Assembly (NCBI GenBank): GCA_965207535.1
Contig: CBDBMR010000009.1
Span: 8,927-72,926, forward strand
DNA from: JAJDXO01 sp965207535
Lineage (GTDB): Bacteria > Pseudomonadota > Alphaproteobacteria > Rhodospirillales > UBA2165
Length of the DNA stretch: 64,000 nucleotides
Direction of reading: 5' to 3'
Part shown: positions 43,656-51,398 of the stretch, piece by piece
Layout of the letters: every line of letters begins with the position of its first letter
How positions within the stretch are numbered: position 1 is the first letter of the stretch
Position numbers and translations under genes: made by a program
The notes under the pieces: generated by a model
Database searches by the model: none
What the model was told of the DNA's origin: nothing
The model's input: the letters and a program-made list of their open reading frames with translations, nothing else

Positions 43656-44213
43656 ATGATCAAGCTCGATAAAATTTACACCCGTGGCGGAGACGGCGGC
43701 GAAACGTCCCTCGCCGGGGGGAAGCGGGTTCAAAAACATTCGCCGAGGGTCGAGGCCTGCGGCGCCGTCGACGAAGCCAATGCAGTCATCGGCCTGGCCC
43801 GTCTGAGCGCCGGAGCCGAACTGGACGTTGCGCTGAGCCGAATCCAGAACGATCTGTTCGATCTCGGCGCCGACCTCGCAACGCCCGATCTGGAAACCGA
43901 GGGGGCGCTCAGGATAAGCGACGGCCAGGTCCGCCGCCTGGAGAACGAAATCGACGCGATCAACGAGCGGCTGGCGGCGCTGACGTCGTTCGTGCTTCCC
44001 GGCGGTTCCGAAACCTCGGCGCACCTGCACCTCGCGCGGACGATCGTTCGGCGCGCCGAGCGGCGGACCGCGGCGCTGACGGCCGGGGAGCCCGTCAACC
44101 CGGCGGCGCTCAAATACCTCAACCGGCTGTCCGATCTCCTCTTCGTCATGGCCCGCGCGGCCAATGACGACGGAAATGCGGACGTATTGTGGGTGCCGGG
44201 CGCCAACCGGTAG
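43656..44213 (+). CDS. Cob(I)alamin adenosyltransferase, PduO type
   Basis: A 185-residue protein from ATG 43656. The N-terminal ATP-binding motif is KIYTRGGDGGETSLAGGKRV and later conserved elements are DLFDLGADLATP and FVLPGGSETSAHLHLARTIVRRAERR. It transfers the adenosyl group of ATP to cob(I)alamin, forming the coenzyme used by NrdJ. The longer upstream open frame is not needed. Confidence 0.95.
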   Translation: MIKLDKIYTRGGDGGETSLAGGKRVQKHSPRVEACGAVDEANAVIGLARLSAGAELDVALSRIQNDLFDLGADLATPDLETEGALRISDGQVRRLENEIDAINERLAALTSFVLPGGSETSAHLHLARTIVRRAERRTAALTAGEPVNPAALKYLNRLSDLLFVMARAANDDGNADVLWVPGANR

Positions 44214-44357
44214 AACCGCGCGGCCTGTTGAAAATCGGCGCCGTGCGGCTCTCCGCCCTCGTTTGAAAAGCCTCGGACGCACTTTCTATGTTGCATTGCA
44301 AAATAATTCGTGAAACGCTCCCTTTCGAAGGGTTTCCCGAGGACACACAGGCCAAAA

Positions 44358-45107
44358 ATGAAGGTTTTGACCGCCGTTAAGCGGGTCGTCGACTACAACG
44401 TCAAGGTTCGCGTCAAGAGCGACCAGACGGGGGTGGAACTCGCCAACGTCAAGATGTCGATGAACCCGTTCGACGAAATTGCCGTGGAGGAAGGGGTACA
44501 ACTGCGCGAGGCGGGAACGGCCGACGAACTCATTGCCGTCTCCATGGGCCCGCAGCAGTGCCAGGAAACCATCCGCACGGCGCTGGCCATGGGCGCCGAC
44601 CGGGGCATTCATGTCCTCTCCGACGAAGAACTCGAACCGTTGGCGGTGGCCAAGCTGTTGAAGGCCATTGTCGAGAAGGAATCGCCCGACCTGGTCATTC
44701 TCGGCAAGCAGGCGATCGACGATGACAGCAACCAGACCGGCCAAATGCTCGCTGCCTTGTTGGGCTGGCCTCAAGGCACGTTCGCGTCCGAGCTCTCCAT
44801 CGCGAACGGCTCGGCGGACGTGACACGGGAAGTCGACGGCGGACTGGAGACCGTGCGTCTCAAGATGCCCTGCATCGTGACCACGGACTTGCGGCTCAAC
44901 ACACCCCGCTACGCGTCCCTGCCCAATATCATGAAGGCCAAGAAAAAGCCCATCGACAGCCTTGCGCCGGCCGATCTGGGCGTCGAAACCGCTCCCCGCC
45001 TGACGACGCTGAAGGTCGAGGAACCCGCCAAGCGGGAAGCCGGCGTCATGGTCGACAGCATCGGCGAACTGGTCGAGAAACTCCAAAACGAGGCCAAGGT
45101 CATCTGA
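44358..45107 (+). CDS. etfB: Electron transfer flavoprotein subunit beta
   Basis: A 249-residue protein starting MKVLTAVKRVVDYNVKVRVK. ADRGIHVLSDEE, ILGKQAIDDDSNQTGQMLAALL and LPNIMKAKKKPID match the AMP-binding beta subunit. It works with EtfA to collect electrons from acyl-CoA dehydrogenases. The stop overlaps the etfA start. Confidence 0.97.
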   Translation: MKVLTAVKRVVDYNVKVRVKSDQTGVELANVKMSMNPFDEIAVEEGVQLREAGTADELIAVSMGPQQCQETIRTALAMGADRGIHVLSDEELEPLAVAKLLKAIVEKESPDLVILGKQAIDDDSNQTGQMLAALLGWPQGTFASELSIANGSADVTREVDGGLETVRLKMPCIVTTDLRLNTPRYASLPNIMKAKKKPIDSLAPADLGVETAPRLTTLKVEEPAKREAGVMVDSIGELVEKLQNEAKVI

Positions 45108-46039
45108 TGCCGGTCCTGGTCATTGCCGAACATTCCAATGCCGAACTGAAGGCATCGACGCTGAACACGGTAACCGCGGCGGCGATGCTCGGCGATGTGC
45201 ATGTGCTGGTCGCCGGAGCCGGCTGCGGACCGGCTGCCGAGGCGGCCGCCGCCATCGCCGGGGCGCAGCGCGTGCTGGTGGCGGATGCCGCGCTCTACGA
45301 AAACCCGCTGGCCGAAACGCTGACGCCGCTGGTCGCCGGCCTCTCCGGCGAGTATTCACATATTCTCGCCCCGGCCAGCACCTTCGGCAAAAATCTCATG
45401 CCCCGTGTCGCCGCGCTGCTGGATGTCGCCCAGATTTCCGACATCAGCGCGATCGAGAGCGCCGACACGTTTCAGCGTCCGATTTACGCCGGCAACGCGG
45501 TTGCCACGGTCCGCTCCGCCGATCCGGTCAAAGTGATTACGGTCCGGACAACCGCCTTCGAGGCCGCGCCGGCAACCGGCGGCGGCGCCGAGATGTCGGA
45601 GGTGGCAAGCGCGGAAGATCCCGGGCTCTCGTCTTTTGTCGGCACCGAGCTGAGCGTATCCGAACGGCCGGAGTTGACGTCGGCCCGTGTCGTCATTTCC
45701 GGCGGCCGCGGCATGCAGAGCGGTGATAACTTTCACCTGCTCGAAGCGGTCGCGGACAAGCTCGGCGCGGCGGTCGGCGCGTCCCGCGCCGCGGTCGATG
45801 CGGGCTTCGTGCCCAACGACTTCCAGGTCGGGCAGACCGGCAAGATCGTCGCGCCGGAGCTTTATATCGCCGTCGGTATTTCGGGCGCCATCCAGCATCT
45901 GGCGGGCATGAAGGACAGCAAGGTGATCGTCGCCATCAACAAGGACGAGGAGGCGCCGATCTTCCAGGTGGCCGATTACGGGCTTGTGGCGGACCTCTTC
46001 GAGGCATTGCCCGAGCTCTCCAGCGAGTTGACTGACTGA
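45107..46039 (+). CDS. etfA: Electron transfer flavoprotein subunit alpha
   Basis: A 310-residue protein whose ATG overlaps the etfB stop. The FAD-binding C-terminal domain is complete: GRGMQSGDNFHLLEAVAD, GASRAAVDAGFVPNDFQVGQTGK, YIAVGISGAIQHLAGM and KDEEAPIFQVADYG. The heterodimer passes electrons to ETF-ubiquinone oxidoreductase, encoded at 57795. Confidence 0.97.
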   Translation: MPVLVIAEHSNAELKASTLNTVTAAAMLGDVHVLVAGAGCGPAAEAAAAIAGAQRVLVADAALYENPLAETLTPLVAGLSGEYSHILAPASTFGKNLMPRVAALLDVAQISDISAIESADTFQRPIYAGNAVATVRSADPVKVITVRTTAFEAAPATGGGAEMSEVASAEDPGLSSFVGTELSVSERPELTSARVVISGGRGMQSGDNFHLLEAVADKLGAAVGASRAAVDAGFVPNDFQVGQTGKIVAPELYIAVGISGAIQHLAGMKDSKVIVAINKDEEAPIFQVADYGLVADLFEALPELSSELTD

Positions 46040-46078
46040 CGCGATCAGCGGAGAATCAGACATGGGAACAAATCGAAC

Positions 46079-46960
46079 ATGAGCTCCGAAATCAAAACGA
46101 TCGGCGTTATCGGTGCGGGCCAGATGGGCCTCGGCATCGCCCACGTTTGCGCCGTGTCGGGCTATGACGTTCATCTGATTGACGTTTCGGAGGAACAGGT
46201 TTCCTCGGCATTGGCGATGATCGAGAAGAATCTCGGCCGTCTGGTCAAGCGGGAGCGCCTCAGCGACGAGGATATGAAAGCCGCATTGGGCCGCATCCAC
46301 GGCAACACCGAATACGCACCCCTCGCGGATTGCAATCTGGTCATCGAGGCGGCGACCGAAGACGAGGAGATCAAGACCGGGATTTACGACGCGGTTTGTC
46401 CGCTTCTGAATGCGGATGCCATCCTGGGCACAAACACTTCGTCGATTTCGATTACCCGTCTGGCCTCCCGGACCGACCGGCCGGAGCGGTTTATCGGCAT
46501 TCATTTCATGAACCCGGCGCCGCTCATGGAGCTGATCGAACTCATCCGCGGCATCGCGACGGAACCCGATGTGTTCGAGGCAATCCGCGGCTTCACCCAA
46601 CAGCTCGGCAAGACCCCGGTCAGCGCGGAGGATTTTCCGGCCTTTATCGTCAACCGTATTCTGCTGCCGATGATCAACGAGGCGGTCTATACCCTCTACG
46701 AGGGCGTCGGCTCGGTCGAAGCCATCGATACGGCCATGAAGCTGGGCGCCCACCATCCCATGGGGCCGCTGGAACTGGCCGACTTCATTGGCTTGGATAC
46801 CTGTCTCGCCATCATGCAGGTCCTGCACGACGGGCTCGCCGATACCAAATACCGGCCGTGTCCGTTGCTGGTGAAATACGTGGAGGCGGGCTGGATGGGC
46901 AAGAAGTCGGGCCGCGGCTTCTACGATTACTCGGGCGAAGCGCCGGTCCCGACCCGCTAG
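46079..46960 (+). CDS. 3-hydroxybutyryl-CoA dehydrogenase
   Basis: A 293-residue protein. The Rossmann motif GVIGAGQMGLGIAHV is at the N-terminus. The catalytic region NTSSISITRLAS with FIGIHFMNPAP carries the active-site histidine. MIDEAVYTLYEG-like (MINEAVYTLYEG) and HHPMGPLELADFIGLD complete the C-terminal domain. It oxidises (S)-3-hydroxyacyl-CoA with NAD, or acts in reverse for polyhydroxybutyrate-type metabolism. It follows etfBA by 39 bp, suggesting one fatty or carboxylic acid operon. Confidence 0.93.
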   Translation: MSSEIKTIGVIGAGQMGLGIAHVCAVSGYDVHLIDVSEEQVSSALAMIEKNLGRLVKRERLSDEDMKAALGRIHGNTEYAPLADCNLVIEAATEDEEIKTGIYDAVCPLLNADAILGTNTSSISITRLASRTDRPERFIGIHFMNPAPLMELIELIRGIATEPDVFEAIRGFTQQLGKTPVSAEDFPAFIVNRILLPMINEAVYTLYEGVGSVEAIDTAMKLGAHHPMGPLELADFIGLDTCLAIMQVLHDGLADTKYRPCPLLVKYVEAGWMGKKSGRGFYDYSGEAPVPTR

Positions 46961-47021
46961 AGCGAGATGCCTCGATTTTGAATCGAAGGGGGATTCCCTG
47001 GGTTGGCTTGAGCCGATTCCT

Positions 47022-47037
47022 TGTCGTCGCGACGACA
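47022..47037. repeat. 16-bp perfect palindrome at the edge of the dispersed repeat
   Basis: TGTCGTCGCGACGACA is fully self-complementary and abuts the left edge of repeat copy A. It may be a boundary or target site of the repeat, or a chance feature. Confidence 0.4.
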
Positions 47038-47160
47038 CGAAATCCCCCTCACCCAGCTACGGCTAAGGCTCGCAGGCTCGCCAAGCCTTCACATCCCTCT
47101 CCCTTCCAGCCTTCGTAGCCGAAGGCTACTTCGGCGGAGTAGGCCCAGGGGAGAGGGGGT
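47037..47160 (+). repeat. Dispersed intergenic repeat, copy A
   Basis: Block 1 (47037-47073) matches 36 of 37 bases with 56812-56848 read on the other strand. Block 2 (47076-47103) matches 27 of 28 bases with 56729-56756. Between the blocks lie 2 bp here and 55 bp in copy B. Block 2's CCCTCTCCC pairs with GGGAGAGGG (47149-47157) to close a stem. Inside it, GCCTTCG/CGAAGGC and GCCGAAG/CTTCGGC offer competing hairpins (47109-47135). It lies between convergent hbd and ccrM. Confidence 0.75.
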
Positions 47161-47169
47161 AGTCGCGGG

Positions 47170-48252
47170 CTAGGAAAGTTCGGCACGCAATTTCTGCCGC
47201 AGCATGTCGATGGGCACCAGGCTGCCCTCCACGTCGATGCACCAGAATTCCCACCCGTTGCAGGCCTCGGCACTCTGCACCAGCGCCCCGACCCGGTGAA
47301 TGGACCCCCGGTGCTCGGCGCTGATGATCGATCCGTCGGCTCGCACCTTGGCGGAATGCCGGCGCCGCTGATCGGTGAGGACGGTGCCCGGCGACAATAG
47401 TCCCCGCTCCACCAGCCATCCGAACGGAATGCGCGGCGCGTTGCGCTTCGACGGTGTGCTGAGCAGGCTCTGATCACCCGGCGGAGGGACTTGGCGAATG
47501 CGTTCGCGGGCGATTTCGACGTAACGCCCGTCCCGTTCGATGCCGACGCAGTGACGGCCGAGGCGGCGCGCAACCGCGCCGGTGGTGCCGGTGCCGAAGA
47601 ACGGATCGAGGATGGTTTCACCCGGCTCGGTCGACGCCAAAATCACCCGATGAAGCAGTGCCTCCGGTTTCTGGGTCGGATGCGCCTTCTTTCCGTCATG
47701 TTTGATCCGCTCGGCGCCGGAGCAAATCGGCAACAGCCAATCCGAACGCATCTGAAGGTCCTCGTTGAGGGCCTTCATGGCGTCGTAGTTGAACCGCGGC
47801 TTGGCGTCCTTGGACTTGGCGCACCAGATCATGGTCTCGTGGGCATTGGTGAACCGGGTGCCGCGGAAGTTGGGCATCGGGTTGGTCTTGCGCCAGATGA
47901 TGTCATTGAGGATCCAGAATCCCAAATCCTGAAGCAGGCTGCCGATCCGAAAAATATTGTGGTAGCTGCCGATGACCCACAGCGAGCCGTCATCCTTCAG
48001 AACGTGCCCGGCGGCGGTCAGCCACTGACGGGTGAATTCGTCATAGGCTTGAAAGCTGTCGAACCGGTCCCAGGCCTCGTCGACCCCTTCCACCTTGGTG
48101 TTGTTGGGCCGCAGCAGGTCGTGTTCCAGCTGCAGGTTATAGGGCGGGTCGGCAAACACCACATCGGCCGATCCGGCCGCCATGGTCCGCATGATCTCGA
48201 CGCAATCCCCTTGCAGGACCTTGTCCGGTCCCGTTGTCTTTTTCCCAGGCAT
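47170..48252 (-). CDS. ccrM: CcrM-type cell-cycle DNA adenine methyltransferase (GANTC)
   Basis: A 360-residue beta-class N6-adenine methyltransferase. Catalytic motif IV is ADPPYNLQ (residues 34-41), followed by LLRPNNTKVEGVDEAWDRFD and GSYHNIFRIG, close to Caulobacter CcrM. The SAM-binding motif is DPFFGTGTTGAVA. The C-terminal extension after about residue 270 (PFGWLVERGLLSPG, GSIHRVGALVQS, CNGWEFWCI) is the CcrM-specific DNA-contacting domain. It should methylate GANTC and influence cell-cycle transcription. Six GANTC sites crowd its own upstream region. Confidence 0.95.
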   Translation of the reverse strand: MPGKKTTGPDKVLQGDCVEIMRTMAAGSADVVFADPPYNLQLEHDLLRPNNTKVEGVDEAWDRFDSFQAYDEFTRQWLTAAGHVLKDDGSLWVIGSYHNIFRIGSLLQDLGFWILNDIIWRKTNPMPNFRGTRFTNAHETMIWCAKSKDAKPRFNYDAMKALNEDLQMRSDWLLPICSGAERIKHDGKKAHPTQKPEALLHRVILASTEPGETILDPFFGTGTTGAVARRLGRHCVGIERDGRYVEIARERIRQVPPPGDQSLLSTPSKRNAPRIPFGWLVERGLLSPGTVLTDQRRRHSAKVRADGSIISAEHRGSIHRVGALVQSAEACNGWEFWCIDVEGSLVPIDMLRQKLRAELS

Positions 48253-48263
48253 GGGCGCATCCT

Positions 48264-48358
48264 GATTCGGCCCGGACTCGCCGTCAAGAACGAAATGGAA
48301 TCAATGACTTAGAAGGATTCGAACCGCCAGATATAGGTCTCCGGAGTCACCCGGACTC
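48264..48358 (-). promoter_or_regulatory. Cluster of six GANTC sites upstream of ccrM
   Basis: GANTC occurs at 48264-48268, 48275-48279, 48298-48302, 48316-48320, 48344-48348 and 48354-48358. A -10-like TATATC on the minus strand (plus 48330-48335) falls among them, with four sites in the probable leader and two upstream. The last two lie in the 3' end of rnhB. This is the target sequence of the enzyme encoded next, so methylation-dependent autoregulation is likely. Confidence 0.65.
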
Positions 48359-49003
48359 AACATCTTGATCGAGCAATTCGGCGATCGGCGCGAAGCTCCG
48401 GCGATGATGGGGCGTAATGCCCATTCGGCTCAGTCCCGCCCGGTGTCCGGCGGTGCCGTACCCCTTGTTGGCCGCCCAGCCGAAACCGGGAAACCGGCGG
48501 TCCAGTTGCCGCATGATCCGGTCCCGGACGACCTTCGCGGCGATGGAGGCGGCGGCAATGGAGAGACTGAGGGAGTCGCCCTTGACCACCGCGAGGCCGC
48601 CGCATCGGAGGTCGGGACACCGGTTGCCGTCGACCAGGGCGAAATCGGGGTTCACCCGGTCCGCGGCGCGGGCCATCGCCATCAAGGTCGCCTGAAGAAT
48701 GTTCAGCTCGTCGATTTCCTCGACGGATGCCATGCCGATCCCGATCTCGGCGAAAGGAGCCAATTCGGACAGGAGTTCCCCGCGCCGGTCCTCTTTCAGC
48801 TTCTTGGAATCGTCGATCCGCTCCGCCAGTTGCGCCGGGAGACCGTCCCTGGAGAGGATGACCGCCGCCGCGACGACCGGACCGGCCCACGGGCCGCGCC
48901 CCGCTTCATCGATGCCAGCGATCCGCCGGTGGCCCTCCTGGAGAGCCCTTTCCTCGAATGAGAAATCAGGAATCGGAGCGTCCCCTTTTGGTCTCGTCCG
49001 CAA
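48347..49003 (-). CDS. rnhB: Ribonuclease HII
   Basis: The protein core starts IPDFSFEERALQ, then RIAGIDEAGRGPWAGPVVAAAVIL (catalytic Asp-Glu), DSKKL, and DGNRCPDL. It removes RNA from RNA-DNA hybrids and incorporated ribonucleotides. No ATG or GTG lies close to the family start. TTG at 49003 gives 218 residues and overlaps the antiporter gene by 38 bp. An ATT at 48973 lies exactly where relatives begin MPDFS. The true start is therefore uncertain. Confidence 0.92.
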   Translation of the reverse strand: MRTRPKGDAPIPDFSFEERALQEGHRRIAGIDEAGRGPWAGPVVAAAVILSRDGLPAQLAERIDDSKKLKEDRRGELLSELAPFAEIGIGMASVEEIDELNILQATLMAMARAADRVNPDFALVDGNRCPDLRCGGLAVVKGDSLSLSIAAASIAAKVVRDRIMRQLDRRFPGFGWAANKGYGTAGHRAGLSRMGITPHHRRSFAPIAELLDQDVESG

Positions 49004-50357
49004 TCGCCTTCGGCTCGGCTTCCCCCCGCTTCGCGGCGTTGGCGGCGTCATGGGGCTTGGACGGCCGGGCCAGGCGGACAAGCCGCACCCCGACCAGCCG
49101 CACCTTGGGCCCCACCTGCTGGACCGTATCGGCAATCATGCCCGCTTCTCGCCCGTACACCAGGCCCAGCATGTCACCCAGGCTCTCGACGCCGCCGGCG
49201 GTCAAGTAGTGGAGGCGGCGGGCGGTCAGCAGCCAAAGCGGGCTCAACGCCAAGCTCAGAACCGTCACCGCCACCACGAGGCGCATGACGTCCTCGCCGA
49301 TAAGGCCGGTCTCGAGGCCGGTCCGCGCGAGCAGAAAGGAGAATTCGCCGATTTGGGCCAGGATGACGCTGGTCATGAAGGCGACCGCCCAGGGCTGCCC
49401 CATGAACCGGAGGATGGCGGTATTCATCACCGTCTTGAACACGGTCACCAGGAACAACAGCAACAGCACCGTGCCGAGATTGTCCCAGATAAACGGCAAA
49501 TCGAGCAGCAAACCGACCGAGAGGAAAAACACCATGACCAGGATCGACTGGATGGGTTTGGCGTTCTGGAGCAGGTGGGGCCGCTGTTCGCTGTTGCCGA
49601 GCACCAGGCCGGCGAGGAACGCGCCGTAGGCCGGTGACATGCCCAGCAGGCCGGATATGGTCGCGGCGCCGAAGCAGAAGGCAAGCGCGGTCAGCGGTCC
49701 GAGTTCGTTCGAGCGCGAGAACAGATGCGCCATGGGCAGCCGGATTCTCCGCCCTCGCGCCAGATACCAGATGAGGGCGGCGAGGATCGCCACCGACCCG
49801 ACCACGGCCAGGAGGCCTTGATAAGCCGCGTGTCCGACGCTGATGACCCCCAGGATCAGGATCATCGGCACGAACGCCAAATCCTGGGTGATCAGCACGG
49901 CGATGCTGATCAATCCGGTCCGGCTCTTGGTCTCCCGGCTTTCCTGAAGCATCTTGATGGCGGCGGCCGTGCTCGACATCGCCACCACGAACCCCAGCAG
50001 GACGACCATGCCGAACGGCCAATCCGTCAGTTGGGAGAGCAAAAGCATCACCACCATGGAGGCGGCAATCTGGATCAGGGTGGTGCTGAGCGCCAGGCGC
50101 CAGATTCGCATGAACAGCCGGATCGACAATTCCATACCGACGACGAACAGCAGCATGAGGACGCCAAGGTCGGCGAGCGTGTCGATCTGATCGCGGTTCC
50201 CGACCAGGGCGAAGCCGGAGGGACCAAGCAGTACGCCCGCCAGGATGTAACCGACGAATGCCGGTTGGCGAAGCCGCTCCAGCATCAGACCGCAGAGCAG
50301 CGCCGCGAGGGCGACAACGGCAATACCGGTCAGCTCGGAATGGGCGACGCTTTCCAT
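48966..50357 (-). CDS. CPA2-type cation:proton antiporter
   Basis: A 463-residue integral membrane protein of about twelve helices, with family segments GYILAGVLLGPSGFALVG, LLLFVVGMELSIRLFMRIW and ISGLLGMSPAYGAFLAGLVLG. It is KefB/YbaL-like but lacks a C-terminal TrkA-N nucleotide-binding domain and ends with a short charged tail. It probably exchanges K+ or Na+ for protons; ion choice cannot be read. The 3' end overlaps the rnhB start region. Confidence 0.9.
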   Translation of the reverse strand: MESVAHSELTGIAVVALAALLCGLMLERLRQPAFVGYILAGVLLGPSGFALVGNRDQIDTLADLGVLMLLFVVGMELSIRLFMRIWRLALSTTLIQIAASMVVMLLLSQLTDWPFGMVVLLGFVVAMSSTAAAIKMLQESRETKSRTGLISIAVLITQDLAFVPMILILGVISVGHAAYQGLLAVVGSVAILAALIWYLARGRRIRLPMAHLFSRSNELGPLTALAFCFGAATISGLLGMSPAYGAFLAGLVLGNSEQRPHLLQNAKPIQSILVMVFFLSVGLLLDLPFIWDNLGTVLLLLFLVTVFKTVMNTAILRFMGQPWAVAFMTSVILAQIGEFSFLLARTGLETGLIGEDVMRLVVAVTVLSLALSPLWLLTARRLHYLTAGGVESLGDMLGLVYGREAGMIADTVQQVGPKVRLVGVRLVRLARPSKPHDAANAAKRGEAEPKAIADETKRGRSDS

Positions 50358-50460
50358 GGTCTTCCCAGGTTAGGGGTTTCGGAAACTCCCGCCGCGGCGC
50401 GCACCTCGCCCGCGCGCGCCAACCTGGTGAGAAATGTGGGCTAGATAGGTTAAGACCCGG

Positions 50461-50805
50461 TTAGCCGAGGTCGGGAAACACGTGCCGGCCGTCCGGGCCG
50501 AGAGGCAATGGGTCGGCCCGGAGAACAGCCGAAACCGGCAGCTCTCCATAGAGATGGGGAAACAGCGCGCCCCCGCGGGACGGCTCCCATTTCAACGCGT
50601 CGCCCAGCACATCCCCATCGACGGTCAGCAGCAGCAAGCCGTCCTGCCCGGCCCGATGCTTGGCGGCGCTCCCGATCACTTGTTCGGCGGTGGAAAAATG
50701 GATGAAACCGTCGGCCAGGTCCTGGGACGAACCGGGATAGCTGCCGGCCGGCCGTGCCGCCTCCCACTCCTCGGTCCGGCACATGTGATAGATCGGATTG
50801 GGCAT
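50461..50805 (-). CDS. DUF952 domain-containing protein
   Basis: A 114-residue protein. The conserved YHMCRTEEWEAA, DGFIHFSTAEQV, LKWEPSRGGALFPHLYG and FPDLG blocks cover the whole DUF952 family length. Its function is not established; structural similarity to ADP-ribose-handling folds has been suggested for the family. It sits 19 bp before the acidic protein gene. Confidence 0.9.
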   Translation of the reverse strand: MPNPIYHMCRTEEWEAARPAGSYPGSSQDLADGFIHFSTAEQVIGSAAKHRAGQDGLLLLTVDGDVLGDALKWEPSRGGALFPHLYGELPVSAVLRADPLPLGPDGRHVFPDLG

Positions 50806-50824
50806 TGATCGCGGTACGAACTGC

Positions 50825-51304
50825 CTACGACATCAGCCGTTTGTGAAGGGCGCGAAGGTAACGCAGATCCATGGCCGCGAATTCACCTTCGTCGATATCC
50901 TGTTTGTATTCTTCCAGCTCTTCCTTGGTGTCGGCCGAGACGCCCTTGTCGAGAAGCCTGGTGATCAGCGACAGGGCTTCCGCCTTCTCTTCGTCGGTCA
51001 GCGCGCGTTCTTCCTCGTCATCCTCGTCGTCGTCATCGTCATCGAGGTCGTCATCCTGTTCGTCCCCGTCATCGTCATCTTCATCGTCGAAGCCGGCGTC
51101 GTCTTCGTAATCCTCTTCATAGTCCTCGTCGTCTTCCTCCGGTTCGTCGGGATGCTCGGGAACCAGCAAATCGTCCCAGTCGACGCCCGCCACGGTCATC
51201 TTGGCGTGAATATCCCGCGCCGCCGTCAACACGGCCTCGTCTTCCTCTTCTCCGAGTGTGCGCAGCAATTCGATGAATTGGGCACGGTCCAAATTCGCCA
51301 GCAT
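50825..51304 (-). CDS. Ultra-acidic protein of 159 residues, unrecognised family
   Basis: Residues 1-49 form a helical segment (FIELLRTLGEEEDEAVLTAARDI ending WDDLLVP). Residues 50-99 are almost entirely Asp and Glu, with runs of six or more Asp. Residues 100-159 return to a normal helical domain (EKAEALSLITRLLDKGVSADTKEELEEY). The acidic block is encoded by repeated GAY/GAR codons and could vary by slippage. The conserved-looking ends argue that it is a real protein. It may bind basic partners or cations. I do not recognise a family. Confidence 0.75.
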   Translation of the reverse strand: MLANLDRAQFIELLRTLGEEEDEAVLTAARDIHAKMTVAGVDWDDLLVPEHPDEPEEDDEDYEEDYEDDAGFDDEDDDDGDEQDDDLDDDDDDEDDEEERALTDEEKAEALSLITRLLDKGVSADTKEELEEYKQDIDEGEFAAMDLRYLRALHKRLMS

Positions 51305-51398
51305 GGCCTGTCTCCGTCAAAATACCGGTTTGGCTATAGGCCATATCCCGGGGGGTGTTGTCCAGCGCCCAGCTTGGGAGCCAGCTTGCGGGGCCAAG

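Noticed and set aside
45356..47038. A 560-codon antisense frame across etfA and hbd
   Set aside because: It spans two real genes on the other strand and the gap between them. Nothing in the product resembles a protein family.
48308..48330. A GGTTCGAATCC T-arm-like string on the minus strand in the ccrM leader
   Set aside because: The flanking bases do not pair into a T stem and there is no acceptor or anticodon arm. The match arises from the GATTC site.
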